Positions 17,076-26,416 of a stretch of 64,000 nucleotides of DNA are shown piece after piece. The notes below the pieces were generated by a model. It saw only the letters and a program-made list of their open reading frames with translations. It was not told the DNA's origin and searched no databases. The position numbers and the translations under genes are program-made. Positions within the stretch are counted from its first letter, which is position 1; each line of letters begins with the position of its first letter. The stretch is from Sphingomonas bisphenolicum. Its GTDB lineage: Bacteria > Pseudomonadota > Alphaproteobacteria > Sphingomonadales > Sphingomonadaceae. Where the stretch lies: contig NZ_AP018817.1 of NCBI RefSeq assembly GCF_024349785.1, positions 1,395,501 to 1,459,500 on the forward strand, given 5' to 3'.

Positions 17076-18059
17076 ATGCTATTGCCGGCCGTTGCTGCGG
17101 GAATGATGATGATCGGGACGCAGGCGGAAGCCGCCGCGCCGCAACTCGCTGTGGCCGCGGAAGTCGCAGCCGGGTCGCAGGATGCCGCGCCGTCCGTTCC
17201 GCCCGCCGATCCGGCGCCCGCGGCCCAGGCGCTCGCCGCACCACCTGATCCGCAGGGCGACGCGGCGCAGGATATCGTCGTGACCGGCGACAAGGGCGCG
17301 CCCAAGGGCGATCCGCTGGAGCAGCTTAACGCCAAGAGTTTCGAGGCGGTGCAGTCGGTCGACAAGGCGGTGGTTGAGCCGGTGGCGAAGGCCTATAACA
17401 AGGGCCTGCCGCGCCCGGTCCGCAAGGGGTTGCGCAACTTCTTCTCGAACCTGGGTGAACCGGTCGTGGCGGCGGCTTATCTGCTGCAATTCAAGCCGGG
17501 CAAGGCGTTCGAGACGGCGGGGCGTTTCGGCGTCAATACGACGCTGGGCTTCGTCGGCCTGTTCGATGTTGCAAAGCGCAAGCCGTTCAACCTGCCCCAT
17601 CGCGACAATGGCATCGCCAATACGCTGGGCTTTTATGGGGTGGGGCCAGGGCCTTATATGTATCTGCCGATCGTCGGGCCGACCACGCTGCGCGATATCA
17701 TCGGCGACACCGCGGACAAGATGATCCTGCCCTTCGCCTTGGGCGGCAAATTCTTCAAGCCGGCCTATGTCATTCCCGCGACGATCCTGAACCAACTGGG
17801 CGAGCGCGCCGCGTTCGACGAGACGATCACGGCGATCCGGAAAGAGGATGATCCCTACACCGTCTACAAGACGCTGTATCTGAAGCAGCGGCAGGCGGAG
17901 ATCGACGCGCTGCATGGGCGGGTATCGGCCGAACCGGTCATCCCCATCTACGGCGACGCCATCCCCACGCCGGGCAAGAAGGACGCGCCCAAGGTGGTGC
18001 TGCCCGATCCTTATGGGGACGATGACGCCGCCGAACCGGCGACGGACGCGCCGCAATAA
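17076..18059 (+). CDS. mlaA: MlaA (VacJ) family outer-membrane lipid asymmetry protein without a lipobox
   Basis: Component of the retrograde phospholipid trafficking system that removes phospholipid from the outer leaflet of the outer membrane. About 327 residues: signal-like segment 1-20, a Pro/Ala-rich linker, then the MlaA domain (about 75-265) with FFSNLGEPVVAAAYLLQ, FGVNTTLGFVGLFDVA and GFYGVGPGPYMYLPIVGPTTLRD. Usual MlaA is a lipoprotein; here there is no Cys near the signal and an in-frame TAG at 17064-17066 rules out a longer start. A C-terminal acidic tail is added. The start 17076 is chosen because AGGA lies 7 bases before it; ATG 17070 is possible. Confidence 0.92.
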   Translation: MLLPAVAAGMMMIGTQAEAAAPQLAVAAEVAAGSQDAAPSVPPADPAPAAQALAAPPDPQGDAAQDIVVTGDKGAPKGDPLEQLNAKSFEAVQSVDKAVVEPVAKAYNKGLPRPVRKGLRNFFSNLGEPVVAAAYLLQFKPGKAFETAGRFGVNTTLGFVGLFDVAKRKPFNLPHRDNGIANTLGFYGVGPGPYMYLPIVGPTTLRDIIGDTADKMILPFALGGKFFKPAYVIPATILNQLGERAAFDETITAIRKEDDPYTVYKTLYLKQRQAEIDALHGRVSAEPVIPIYGDAIPTPGKKDAPKVVLPDPYGDDDAAEPATDAPQ

Positions 18060-18077
18060 GGGTTGCATTCGCGCGAC

Positions 18078-18122
18078 ACAGAAAGGGCGTCATTCTTTTC
18101 GCGAGAATGACGCCCTTTCTGT
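18078..18122. terminator. Perfect 19-bp bidirectional terminator hairpin
   Basis: The arms at 18078-18096 and 18104-18122 are exact reverse complements with a 7-base loop. The T-rich and A-rich flanks within the arms (CCCTTTCTGT, ACAGAAAGGG) suit termination in both directions, between convergent mlaA and the NAD-GDH gene. Confidence 0.75.
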
Positions 18123-18139
18123 AGGCGGCTAAAGCATCC

Positions 18140-18206
18140 CGTGTTCCCGCGCAGGCGGGAACCCAGATCAGACGGTGGGACTGGGTTCCGGCCTTCGCCG
18201 GAACAC
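18140..18206. repeat. REP-like imperfect palindrome
   Basis: CGTGTTCCCGCGCAGGCGGG...CCCAG is mirrored by CTGGGTTCCGGC...GCCGGAACACG around a central ATCAGACGGTGGGA. Each half is itself a hairpin (TTCCCGC/GCGGGAA and TTCCGGC/GCCGGAA). This is the form of dispersed extragenic palindromes known from sphingomonad genomes. It lies in the convergent gap after mlaA. Confidence 0.65.
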
Positions 18207-18215
18207 GCCCGTTTT

Positions 18216-21200
18216 TTACCGCCCCAGCAGGCCACGCGCCTGGCCCGCTATTTCGGCGAGCATCGCGACATTGGGCGTTGCGGCGGCCTTTGCGCGCTGG
18301 ACCAGGGTGCGGAATTGACGGATGCGCGCGCCCTTGGCCTGTAGCCAGTCCTCGACATGAATGGGGATGTCCTTGCCCTTTCCGTGCGCGAGGAAATCGA
18401 GCCGGACCTGCTGCATGTCGCGGGCGACGCCGGAAATGAGCAGTCGTTCCCACGGATCGGTCGGTTCCATGCGCGCGGCGGCGGACTGGACCCAGTCGAT
18501 GCCGACCGCTTCGCCCAGATGGGTGAAGGCGCGGGTGAGCGCGACTTCGTCCACGCCCATGCGCGCGGCAAGGGCGGCGATGCCGACCGCGCCGTCGAGC
18601 TTGAACAGACCCGCCGTGCGCAGCGCCAGGGTTTCGGGCGCGCCAAGGCCGAGCAGCCGGTCGGTGACGGCAGCGGTGCGGCGTTGCGCCTCGCTGGTCA
18701 ACAGGTCGTCGACCTGGGCAGCCAGGGTGCCGACGCCCTTGGACAGGCGGTCATGCCCTTCGCTGGGCAGCGTCCCGGCAGGCAGGGCGCGCAATATGTC
18801 CGCGATCTGCGCGCGCATGCCGCTGGCGATGTCACTGAACAGGGCAAGGCGGGCGCCTTCGGCCATGTCCGCCGCGTCGATATCCGCCCAGAGCGCGCGA
18901 ATATCATAGAGCCGTTCGGCGATCAGGAAGGCGCTGGCAAGGTCGGCCATCGAGCAGCCTTCCTCCTCCGCCAGTTCGAACGGATGGATGAGGCCGAGGC
19001 GATTGACGATGCGGTTGGCGACCTTGGTGGCGATGATCTCCTTGCGCAGCGCATGGGCGGCGATGGCGTCCGCTTCCTTCTTCTGCATCGCGGCGGGGAA
19101 GGCGGCCATCAGTTCGCCGGTCATGCTGTCGTCGGTGGCGAGGTCGCCATGCTCGATCGCATCCTGCAGCGCCAGCTTGGCGGTCGAGAGCAGCACGGCC
19201 AGTTCGGGCCGGGTCAGCCCCTGGCCGTCCTGTCCGCGGCGCAGCAACTGGTCGTTGGCGGCCAGCCCTTCGACCTGGCGGTCGAGCCGTCCGGTTTCCT
19301 CGAATGTTTCGATCAGGCGGACATAGGAAGCCAGGTCGGCCGCGCCGCCGGCTTCGGCGATGGAGAGGCCCAGCGCCTGGAGGCGGTTATCCTCCAGCAC
19401 GATGTCGCCCACTGCGTCGGTCATGCTTTCGAGCAGCGCGTTGCGCTTCTCGAAGGGCAGGCGGCCCTCGATCATTTCCTTGTTGAGCGCGATCTTGATG
19501 TTCACTTCGTTGTCCGAACAGTCGACGCCAGCGCTATTGTCGATGAAGTCGGTGTTGATCCGCCCGCCATGCAGCGAGAAGGCGATGCGGCCGGCCTGCG
19601 TCGTGCCGAGGTTGGCGCCTTCGCCCACCACCTTGACGCGTAGTTGTTCGGCGTTGATGCGCAGGCGGTCGTTGGCGGGATCGCCGACATCGCCATGGCT
19701 TTGCGCTGCTGCCTTCACATAGGTGCCGATGCCGCCGAACCAGAGCAGGTCCGCCGGCGCCTTGAGGATGGCGGATATCAGCGCGGCCGGTTCCATTTCC
19801 TTGTCGGTGACGTCCAGGACCGCCTGCATTTCGGGCGTCAGCGCGATCCGCTTGAGACTGCGCGAGAAGACGCCGCCGCCCTTGGAAATAAGCTTTTTAT
19901 CATAATCCTCCCAGCTGGAGCGGGGCAGGGCGAACATACGGTTACGTTCTTCCCAGCTCTTCGCCGGATCGGGCGTGGGATCGAAGAAGATGTGGCGATG
20001 GTCGAAGGCGGCGACCAGTTTGATGGCCTTCGACAGCAGCATGCCATTGCCGAACACGTCGCCCGACATGTCGCCGCAACCCACGACGCTGACCGGCTCG
20101 CTCTGCACATCGACGCCCATTTCGGCGAAGTGGCGCTGCACGCTGATCCAGGCGCCGCGCGCGGTGATGCCCATCGCTTTATGATCATAGCCGTTGGAGC
20201 CGCCGCTGGCGAAAGCATCGCCCAGCCAGAAATCGCGGTCCAGCGCGATCGCGTTGGCGACATCGGAGAAGGTTGCGGTGCCCTTGTCCGCGGCGACGAC
20301 AAAATAGGGATCGTCGCCATCATGGATGACGACCTGGGCCGGATGCTTCACCTTGTTCTTCACGATATTGTCGGTGATCGACAGCAAGGACCGGATGAAG
20401 ATGCGATAGCTTTCGGTGCCTTCCGCCAGCCAGGCGTCGCGATCGACCAGGGGGCTTGGTAATTGCTTGGGATAGAAACCGCCCTTCGCGCCAGTCGGCA
20501 CGATAACGGCGTTCTTCACCCGCTGCGCCTTCATCAGGCCCAGGATTTCGGTGCGGAAATCGTCGCGCCGGTCGGACCAGCGCAGCCCGCCGCGGGCCAC
20601 TGGACCGGCGCGCAGATGGATGCCCTCCACGCGGGGGGAATAGACCCAGATTTCGCGCCAGGGGAGCGGCGCGGGCAGGCCGGGGACCAGCGCGCTATCC
20701 AGCTTGAACGCCAGCGCTTCCTGCGCGGCGGGCGCGTAAAAGTTGGTCCGCAGCGTGGCGGTGATGACGGCGCGCAGCAGACGCAGCACGCGGTCTTCGT
20801 CAATCGCCGTGACCTGTTCCAGGCCCGCCTCGATTTCCGCCTGGGCATGGGCGATGCGGTCGGCCGCGCCATCCTGCGCCGCCGGATCGTGCAACGCCTC
20901 GAACAGGATGATGAGGTTGGCGGTCACGCCCTGCGCCTTGCGCAGCGTTTCGGCGAAGGTCGCCATGCCATAGGCGACGCCGGTCTGGCGCAGATAGCGA
21001 TAGAGCGCACGGAACAACACGACCGATCTCGGCGACAGGCCGGCTGTGACGATCAGTTCGTTGAACCGGTCATTTTCCGCCCGGCCTTCGAGCACCTGGG
21101 CGATCGCTTCGGTCACGACGTCGGCGCGGACGATGACGGCCTGCGCATCGCCACCCGCGGGCAGTTCCAGCACGAAACGCTGGACATGGCCGAGCGTGCC

Positions 21201-22880
21201 GCCGTCGATCGCGGTTGTCATTTCCTCGATCACGCGGAAGCCGAAATTCTCGAACACCGGGACGACTTCGGACAGGGCGACGGTATGGCTGCTGTAGAGT
21301 TTGAGCCGCAGCCGTTCGCTGCTGTCTTCCGGATTGCGGTAGATGCGGATCGACTTGTCGCCTTCACCCGACAGGCCGTGGAGCAGGCGGATGTCGATGG
21401 CAGCCTCGGCCGGGCCGGCGCCGTTGCGATAGGCGAGCGGAAAACCGGGCGCGAAGCGCTGGGCCAAGGCGGCGGCGCGACCGCCTTCCTCGTTTTCGGC
21501 AAGCGCCTCCTCGACGGCTGGCACCCAGCCGCGCACCATCTGCTTGAGCTGGCGGTCGAGCACGGCGTCATCGGGCACCACGCCGCCTTCGCGCAGGTCA
21601 AGCGTGATGCGGAGCAGCGCAAGACCGCCTTCTTCGAGCGCGATCGACCAGCTCAACACGGGGCCGTTCGCCGCCTTCGCCAGCATATCCTGCACCGCAA
21701 CGCGGCGGGCGGTCGACAACTCGTCGCGCGGCAGCCACACGAAGGCATAGAGATGGCGGGCCAGTGCGCTGGTGGCGAGCGCCAGCTTCGGGCGTGGCCG
21801 GTCGGTCAGCGACATGAAGGTCAGCGCCAGCCGCTCCAGCGTGTCGCGGTCGAAGCCGATGGTGATGTCGTGCGGCAGGGCAGTCAGTGCATGAGCCAGC
21901 GTCTTGCCGGCATGGCCGACTGGATCGAAGCCGAACTTGTCCATCAGGGTCGAGAGCGCCGAGCGCAGCAGCGGCACCTTGTCGGGGGTCGCCGACAGGC
22001 CGGAGCTGGTCCACATGCCGGCGTGGATGGACAGCGCCTTGACCTCCTTGCCTTCGCGCACGGGCACGATGACGAGGTCGAGAAGCACCAGGCGATGGAC
22101 GCGCGAGATGCGGCTGGACTTGATGATGAGCGGCGTGCGCTTGCCTTCCTCGAACCAGGCGAAGGCGGCTTCCAGCGAGGCGGGAGCGATCAGCGGCTTG
22201 TCGTGGCGGGTGCAGATGCCGAGCGGCGCGCTGCTGCTGCCGTCGCGCTTGACGATCTCATGGCCGGTCTGGGTGAAATGACGCGCCAGGAACCAGCGCA
22301 GCAAGGCCGCGCCTTCCTCGTCGGGCACGGCGTCCGCGTCGGCGCCCATGGCTGCCTGCATCTTGGGCCAGTCCGCCACGGCGGCCCGCACATCGGCCAA
22401 GGTTTCCTGCAGAGCCTTTTCAAGCGCGCGGCGCGCCTTCGCGTCGGCGCGATCGGTTTCGACATAGATCATGGATTCGCGTCGCGCACCGGGCGTGTCG
22501 TCATCCAATATGGCGGAGAGGGCGCCATTCCCGTCGCGCGTCACCGACAGCACGGGATGGAAGAGGCGGTGGATGGTGATGTCGGCTGCGGCCAGCGCAT
22601 TGGCGATGGAATCAACAAGGAAGGGCATGTCGTCATTGACGATGGCCAGGCGCATGAAGCGGCCATTGGCCCCTTCGCCCAACGTTTCGACCAGGATCGC
22701 CGCCTGTCCCGGCTTGCGGCCATTGGCTGCGCGTCCCAGGAAAGCGGCGGCGGCGGCCAGCGCGGCTGCGTCAAATCCCTCGCTCTCGCCCGGCAGGGCG
22801 CCCCGGCTGAGTGCGCCTTCCAGCGCCTCGCGGATGCTGTTGTCGACTTCCTTGTTCTTCGCTTCCGCCAGCGCCGTCAT
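18216..22880 (-). CDS. gdhB: NAD-specific glutamate dehydrogenase, large (L180/GDH180) type
   Basis: Oxidative deamination of L-glutamate to 2-oxoglutarate with NAD+. 1,554 residues, normal for the large bacterial class with long regulatory arms. N-terminal ACT-like regulatory segments (about 1-450) precede the catalytic core, with GGLRWSDRRDDFRTE and PTGAKGGFYPKQ at roughly 763-805 and the NAD-binding VVGCGDMSGDVFGNGM near residue 930. A C-terminal helical domain follows. I start at ATG 22880, where GAGAGGTGA lies 5-7 bases upstream; the longer frame from 22919 has no ribosome-binding site. It is monocistronic with its own 313-base leader. Confidence 0.95.
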   Translation of the reverse strand: MTALAEAKNKEVDNSIREALEGALSRGALPGESEGFDAAALAAAAAFLGRAANGRKPGQAAILVETLGEGANGRFMRLAIVNDDMPFLVDSIANALAAADITIHRLFHPVLSVTRDGNGALSAILDDDTPGARRESMIYVETDRADAKARRALEKALQETLADVRAAVADWPKMQAAMGADADAVPDEEGAALLRWFLARHFTQTGHEIVKRDGSSSAPLGICTRHDKPLIAPASLEAAFAWFEEGKRTPLIIKSSRISRVHRLVLLDLVIVPVREGKEVKALSIHAGMWTSSGLSATPDKVPLLRSALSTLMDKFGFDPVGHAGKTLAHALTALPHDITIGFDRDTLERLALTFMSLTDRPRPKLALATSALARHLYAFVWLPRDELSTARRVAVQDMLAKAANGPVLSWSIALEEGGLALLRITLDLREGGVVPDDAVLDRQLKQMVRGWVPAVEEALAENEEGGRAAALAQRFAPGFPLAYRNGAGPAEAAIDIRLLHGLSGEGDKSIRIYRNPEDSSERLRLKLYSSHTVALSEVVPVFENFGFRVIEEMTTAIDGGTLGHVQRFVLELPAGGDAQAVIVRADVVTEAIAQVLEGRAENDRFNELIVTAGLSPRSVVLFRALYRYLRQTGVAYGMATFAETLRKAQGVTANLIILFEALHDPAAQDGAADRIAHAQAEIEAGLEQVTAIDEDRVLRLLRAVITATLRTNFYAPAAQEALAFKLDSALVPGLPAPLPWREIWVYSPRVEGIHLRAGPVARGGLRWSDRRDDFRTEILGLMKAQRVKNAVIVPTGAKGGFYPKQLPSPLVDRDAWLAEGTESYRIFIRSLLSITDNIVKNKVKHPAQVVIHDGDDPYFVVAADKGTATFSDVANAIALDRDFWLGDAFASGGSNGYDHKAMGITARGAWISVQRHFAEMGVDVQSEPVSVVGCGDMSGDVFGNGMLLSKAIKLVAAFDHRHIFFDPTPDPAKSWEERNRMFALPRSSWEDYDKKLISKGGGVFSRSLKRIALTPEMQAVLDVTDKEMEPAALISAILKAPADLLWFGGIGTYVKAAAQSHGDVGDPANDRLRINAEQLRVKVVGEGANLGTTQAGRIAFSLHGGRINTDFIDNSAGVDCSDNEVNIKIALNKEMIEGRLPFEKRNALLESMTDAVGDIVLEDNRLQALGLSIAEAGGAADLASYVRLIETFEETGRLDRQVEGLAANDQLLRRGQDGQGLTRPELAVLLSTAKLALQDAIEHGDLATDDSMTGELMAAFPAAMQKKEADAIAAHALRKEIIATKVANRIVNRLGLIHPFELAEEEGCSMADLASAFLIAERLYDIRALWADIDAADMAEGARLALFSDIASGMRAQIADILRALPAGTLPSEGHDRLSKGVGTLAAQVDDLLTSEAQRRTAAVTDRLLGLGAPETLALRTAGLFKLDGAVGIAALAARMGVDEVALTRAFTHLGEAVGIDWVQSAAARMEPTDPWERLLISGVARDMQQVRLDFLAHGKGKDIPIHVEDWLQAKGARIRQFRTLVQRAKAAATPNVAMLAEIAGQARGLLGR

Positions 22881-23193
22881 TCGCTCACCTCTCAACGCGG
22901 TTAGATCCGCTTCGATCATGAAGGAGGAGACGCTGGATCGCCGCCATACGACTCCTCGGCTTTCAGGGCGCCTATATGCGCCCGGCAGGGAGGCGGCTCA
23001 ACCCTCGCGAGAAATAAAATTTCTGATTCTTGAAATTAAATGATGCAGCGCAATAAGGCCCGCGCGAAGCCCGCGGGACCTGCCATCGAGGCGACTATCG
23101 ACCAGCCAGCGCCGCATGTCGAGCGTCGATGCGACGCCATTTGCGGCATTTTACCATGGATGCTGGAGGTGCCACAGCGGGAGATGCCGCGTG
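22881..23193. other. Intergenic leader of the NAD-GDH gene
   Basis: No gene is supported. Within it lies an AT-rich island at about 23010-23045 that stands out from the GC-rich surroundings and includes the palindrome AGAAAT-AAA-ATTTCT (23010-23024). On the minus strand this is a plausible promoter or operator for the dehydrogenase. No defined -35/-10 pair can be assigned. Confidence 0.4.
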
Positions 23194-24504
23194 TCAGCGC
23201 GCGACGGCGCTGATTACCCGCTGGTTGAGGTCGCTATCCTCCGGAAGGGCGGCGACGATCGCCAGCGTCCCGTCGGCTTCGCGTCGGGCGATGACGACGG
23301 CCAGGCCGTCCGCATCGGTGGCGACCGCCACCGGATCGAGCGCCGCGGCCGCCTTGACCGCATCGCGCGCGATCCTGCGGCGATCGGGCTTGGCCGGCTT
23401 GTGCGACCGACGGAGCGCGCGCTCGTCACGGACCAGGGCCTTGAGGCCCCCGGCATAGGCGGAGAGATAGGCGGCGAGCGATCCGACGCTGAGCCGGGCC
23501 GCCAGCGCATGATCGAGCGCGGTAGCATATTCGGTGATGCGCGTCTTGTCGTAGGTAGCGCCGAAGACCAGCTTGATGACGGCGGTCATGGGGCTGCGTG
23601 CCTGCGCCTTGATGCCATAATCATGCAGCAGTTCGGCATAGTCGTCGGGGCGGACCTGCGCGACCTGGGCGAAGTCGTAGGACAGGCTGACGGCGCGATA
23701 GAGAGCGGCATGGCTGCGTGCTTCGCTGATGCGCACGCGCGCGGCGCCGTCGCGGGCGAGCGCCAGCCAGTCGGCGAGCGGCGCATCCTCGGTCGGGCAT
23801 TCCATGCCGGCCAGGTCGAGTGCGTCGTCCTCATCCTCTTCGATGTCGAACGCCAGGCTGTTGCTCTGCTGGTCGGCAGCCGGCCCGTCGGCCCAGATGG
23901 GGGTGGCATCGCGCGCGGCAGGTGCGCTGCGCATCGCCTCATCGACCTCCAGTTCCAGCGCGTCGGACAGGCTGCGGCTGGCCAGTTCCTTCCAGTTGAT
24001 GACGCCGAACACGAAGTCGATCGTCTCGTCATCGGAGGAGAAGGGCATCAATATACCGCGATACATGATCTCCGCGCCGCGCTGATTGACGAATTCGGCT
24101 TCGAAGCCGATCGGCGCGGCATTGGCGATGATCTGCAGATAATGGTCTGTCAGGCGCGACAGCAGCGAGCGGGCCGGGACGTCATCGATGTAGTCGATCG
24201 TGCCCTCGATCTCGCATTCCTGGCGCAGCGCGGTGCCTAGATAGACGATGGCGGGATTGTCGAGGCCGACGCTGAAGTCGAGCAGCACCGCATGCGGGCC
24301 GAAATCCTCAAGCTGGTCGGGATTGAGGTCCTCGATCGAGGGCAGGGTGCGATCGCCCAGCAGCGACGCCCAATAATTATAGGCGCGCACCTGCATACGC
24401 CGCTCGTCGGATATGACGGCGGGCGGCGTTTCGATCAGCGCGTCGCCGGCATAGTCGAAATCGTCCTCGTCATTGGCGGCGTCGTGCCCCCGCAGCGTGT
24501 CCAT
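23194..24504 (-). CDS. PAS-domain protein of unknown role
   Basis: Cytoplasmic protein of 436 residues. Residues about 35-185 resemble a PAS_5-type sensor domain (MQVRAYNYWASLLGDRTLPSIEDLNP, FGPHAVLLDFSVGLDNPAIVYLG, GFEAEFVNQRGAEIMYRGILMPFSSDD). A very acidic linker (about 227-238, EEDEDDALD) follows, and a helical C-terminal half with no catalytic motif I recognise. Proteins of this layout recur in sphingomonads without a known function. It lies between NAD-GDH and tRNA-Thr and is read divergently from the tRNA. Confidence 0.75.
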   Translation of the reverse strand: MDTLRGHDAANDEDDFDYAGDALIETPPAVISDERRMQVRAYNYWASLLGDRTLPSIEDLNPDQLEDFGPHAVLLDFSVGLDNPAIVYLGTALRQECEIEGTIDYIDDVPARSLLSRLTDHYLQIIANAAPIGFEAEFVNQRGAEIMYRGILMPFSSDDETIDFVFGVINWKELASRSLSDALELEVDEAMRSAPAARDATPIWADGPAADQQSNSLAFDIEEDEDDALDLAGMECPTEDAPLADWLALARDGAARVRISEARSHAALYRAVSLSYDFAQVAQVRPDDYAELLHDYGIKAQARSPMTAVIKLVFGATYDKTRITEYATALDHALAARLSVGSLAAYLSAYAGGLKALVRDERALRRSHKPAKPDRRRIARDAVKAAAALDPVAVATDADGLAVVIARREADGTLAIVAALPEDSDLNQRVISAVAR

Positions 24505-24697
24505 CCGATCGTCCTACTTTCAGGTCAAAATACTATTCCGGGACTCGACAGTGGCATGGGATGGTAAATTTCGTGTAAACAGGGCTGGCGTGATCGGGAC
24601 CGGACGAGGCGGTTGCGCCAGGGTCGGAAAAAAGGCTCTGCGGCGGGAAATGTCTGCTTGTCCTTCGTCCCGTCCGCTGTTATCTGCCCGCCCCGAC

Positions 24698-24773
24698 GCC
24701 GCTTTAGCTCAGTTGGTAGAGCACATCATTCGTAATGATGGGGTCACGTGTTCGAGTCACGTAAGCGGCACCA
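24698..24773 (+). tRNA. tRNA-Thr (anticodon CGT), CCA encoded
   Basis: A 76-base cloverleaf. The acceptor arm GCCGCTT pairs with AAGCGGC, followed by A and an encoded CCA. The D-arm contains TAGCTCAGTTGGTAGAGC. The anticodon stem CATCA/TGATG encloses TTCGTAA with CGT at 24731-24733. The T-loop is GTTCGAGTC. It reads ACG threonine codons. It is followed by a tyrosine integrase and is the likely attachment site of the element downstream. Confidence 0.97.
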
Positions 24774-24794
24774 GAAAATCCAAGAAAATCAACG

Positions 24795-24830
24795 GTTTCT
24801 CGCCGCTCCATGGAGCCGGTAGCGAGAAAC
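24795..24830 (+). terminator. Hairpin after tRNA-Thr
   Basis: GTTTCTCGC (24795-24803) and GCGAGAAAC (24822-24830) are perfect 9-bp arms, followed by TTTG. It is a probable tRNA terminator. Because it lies between the tRNA and the integrase it could instead be an integrase arm-site palindrome. Confidence 0.5.
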
Positions 24831-24960
24831 TTTGAGCGTAGCATACATTCTGGCATACAGCGGCGGCTACTTGGAGAAATCCGAGGCAACGGCCGCAAGC
24901 GATGCACGTGAATAATGAAAACGGCTCACGGCGTTTCGTAAGCTGGCTCCCATCAGGCGA

Positions 24961-26253
24961 ATGATGGGACATATGATGTTGAAAGCATGGAATCACAAAG
25001 CTCTGCTGGCTTATGGCTATGGCGGCGAAGGCGGGAAACCAGAACGGCTTCGCGACCCGACGGGCAATGCGCTTTTCCTTAAAGTGTCAGCGTCCAGTAA
25101 AACATGGATCGTCCAAATGCGGACGCCGAAACCAACGACGATCACAATAGGCAAGTTTCCGGCCGTTGGGCTGAATGATGCGCGTCGACGCGCGGCAGAC
25201 CTGCAACAGAGGAAGGAAGCAGGCACCCTGCTGGCACCTGTTTCTGAGCCCGTTAAAGCGATGACATGTCAGGAAGCATGGGACATGTGGATCACCGCTT
25301 TGACCACCGGGACCAACTTCCACGGACGTAAGAAGGTGAACAAGCCCAACACGCTGGCTGCAAAGCAGGTATCATGGCGCAACGTGTTTCAGGATGCGAT
25401 CGGGAATCGTTCCGTCTGCGACATCGGAGAAGACGAACTTGCCGACTTGATCGATGAAGTGCGTGATGATGGCCTTTATGCGAAGGCGGACGCAGCAGTC
25501 CGGCACATCAGAGCTTTTTTCAGTTGGGCAAAACGAACGGCGCGGAAGACAGGCGTCAAAGCGAACCCTGCGGAAAACCTGATAGTGGGCGAGAGGGCCG
25601 AACGGAAGCGGCACTTCACCAACGAAGAGGTGAAGTGGTTCGCGATGGCAGTCATGAAGGAACCTCCGATCTGGCGCGATGCATATTTGCTGACGCTGTT
25701 AACTGGCATGCGTCGCTGCGAGGCTCTCCATCTGGCACGAGCGGAAGTGAATACGGAGCAACATAGTCTCGATCTGCCCGCTTCGCGTATGAAGCCCGGT
25801 GTAGATTTCCGTTTTTCAGTGGGCCCTGTCGCATGGCAGATTATCGAACGCAGGCTGCGATCATCCAACAGCGCGTATTTGTTCCCGTCCACTTCGTCGA
25901 AGGCGGACAGCCCGATTTCCGGTTATTCATCGGTCCAGCGGCGTGTGCGCAGGAATATGCAGTTGGAAGCTGAGAAGGCGGGCAAGATCATCGAACATTG
26001 GATACTTCATGATCTGCGCCGGACCTTCTCTAGTGGAGCTAACGCCATGATGGATAGAAATGAATCCCGGCTGCTTCCAAAAGATCATATCGAGCGTTGC
26101 CTGAGCCATGTCATCGGTGGCGTTGAAGGCACATATGACCAAAACGACTATTTCCGCGAGAAGCGGCGGGTTTGGTCCTGCTGGGAAGGTGAGGTTCGCA
26201 AAATAATTGGCCACAAGCTGTTCGGGAATATTGAGAATCCCGTAGGCGATTGA
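24961..26253 (+). CDS. int: Tyrosine recombinase/integrase of a tRNA-Thr-targeting element
   Basis: Site-specific recombinase of 430 residues. The N-terminal Arm-DNA-binding domain (DUF4102-like; LRDPTGNALFLKVSASSKTW, ITIGKFPAVGLNDARRRAADL) and SAM-like core-binding domain precede a full catalytic domain: Arg251 in TGMRRCEALHL, His350-x-x-Arg353 in LHDLRRTF, His383 in LSHVIGG and nucleophile Tyr392 in GTYDQND. It therefore looks active. It lies 187 bases from the tRNA 3' end and reads away from it, as in P4-type islands. Nearby in-frame ATGs (24964, 24973) are alternative starts. No copy of the tRNA 3' end was found downstream. Confidence 0.92.
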   Translation: MMGHMMLKAWNHKALLAYGYGGEGGKPERLRDPTGNALFLKVSASSKTWIVQMRTPKPTTITIGKFPAVGLNDARRRAADLQQRKEAGTLLAPVSEPVKAMTCQEAWDMWITALTTGTNFHGRKKVNKPNTLAAKQVSWRNVFQDAIGNRSVCDIGEDELADLIDEVRDDGLYAKADAAVRHIRAFFSWAKRTARKTGVKANPAENLIVGERAERKRHFTNEEVKWFAMAVMKEPPIWRDAYLLTLLTGMRRCEALHLARAEVNTEQHSLDLPASRMKPGVDFRFSVGPVAWQIIERRLRSSNSAYLFPSTSSKADSPISGYSSVQRRVRRNMQLEAEKAGKIIEHWILHDLRRTFSSGANAMMDRNESRLLPKDHIERCLSHVIGGVEGTYDQNDYFREKRRVWSCWEGEVRKIIGHKLFGNIENPVGD

Positions 26254-26255
26254 CC

Positions 26256-26304
26256 ATGGTGGGCGGGCAACAAATGAAAGAACATCAATGTCCGTCCATC
26301 ATTT
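26256..26304 (+). pseudogene. 5' stub of a small gene interrupted by the IS21-type element
   Basis: An open frame starts at ATG 26256, two bases past the integrase stop (MVGGQQMKEHQCPS...), and runs into the left end of the IS21-type element after 16 codons. It may be the head of the gene whose tail survives at 28824-28969, but the two pieces cannot be joined with certainty because no target duplication marks the junction. Confidence 0.35.
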
Positions 26305-26309
26305 TGTGG

Positions 26310-26365
26310 ATCGGCGTGCAAAAAGGACCCCGTTAGCGGGGTGATCGGCGTCTAAAAGGGACCCC
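26310..26365. repeat. IS21 left-end transposase-binding repeats L1 and L2
   Basis: Two direct 22-bp copies of ATCGGCGT...GGACCCC, at 26310-26331 and 26344-26365, differ at a few positions and are separated by 12 bases. They match inverted copies at the right end. Confidence 0.85.
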
Positions 26366-26416
26366 TCATTTCGATGGTTTAAACAGCTGCCTGGATTTTC
26401 AGGCGGCGAGATCGGG

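Noticed and set aside
20463..22904. 813-codon open frame antisense to the NAD-GDH gene
   Set aside because: Shadow frame with low-complexity composition; the minus frame shows conserved glutamate dehydrogenase motifs.
24774..24960. Second tRNA or attR in the stretch after tRNA-Thr
   Set aside because: No cloverleaf or repeat of the tRNA 3' end is found; only a 9-bp hairpin is seen.
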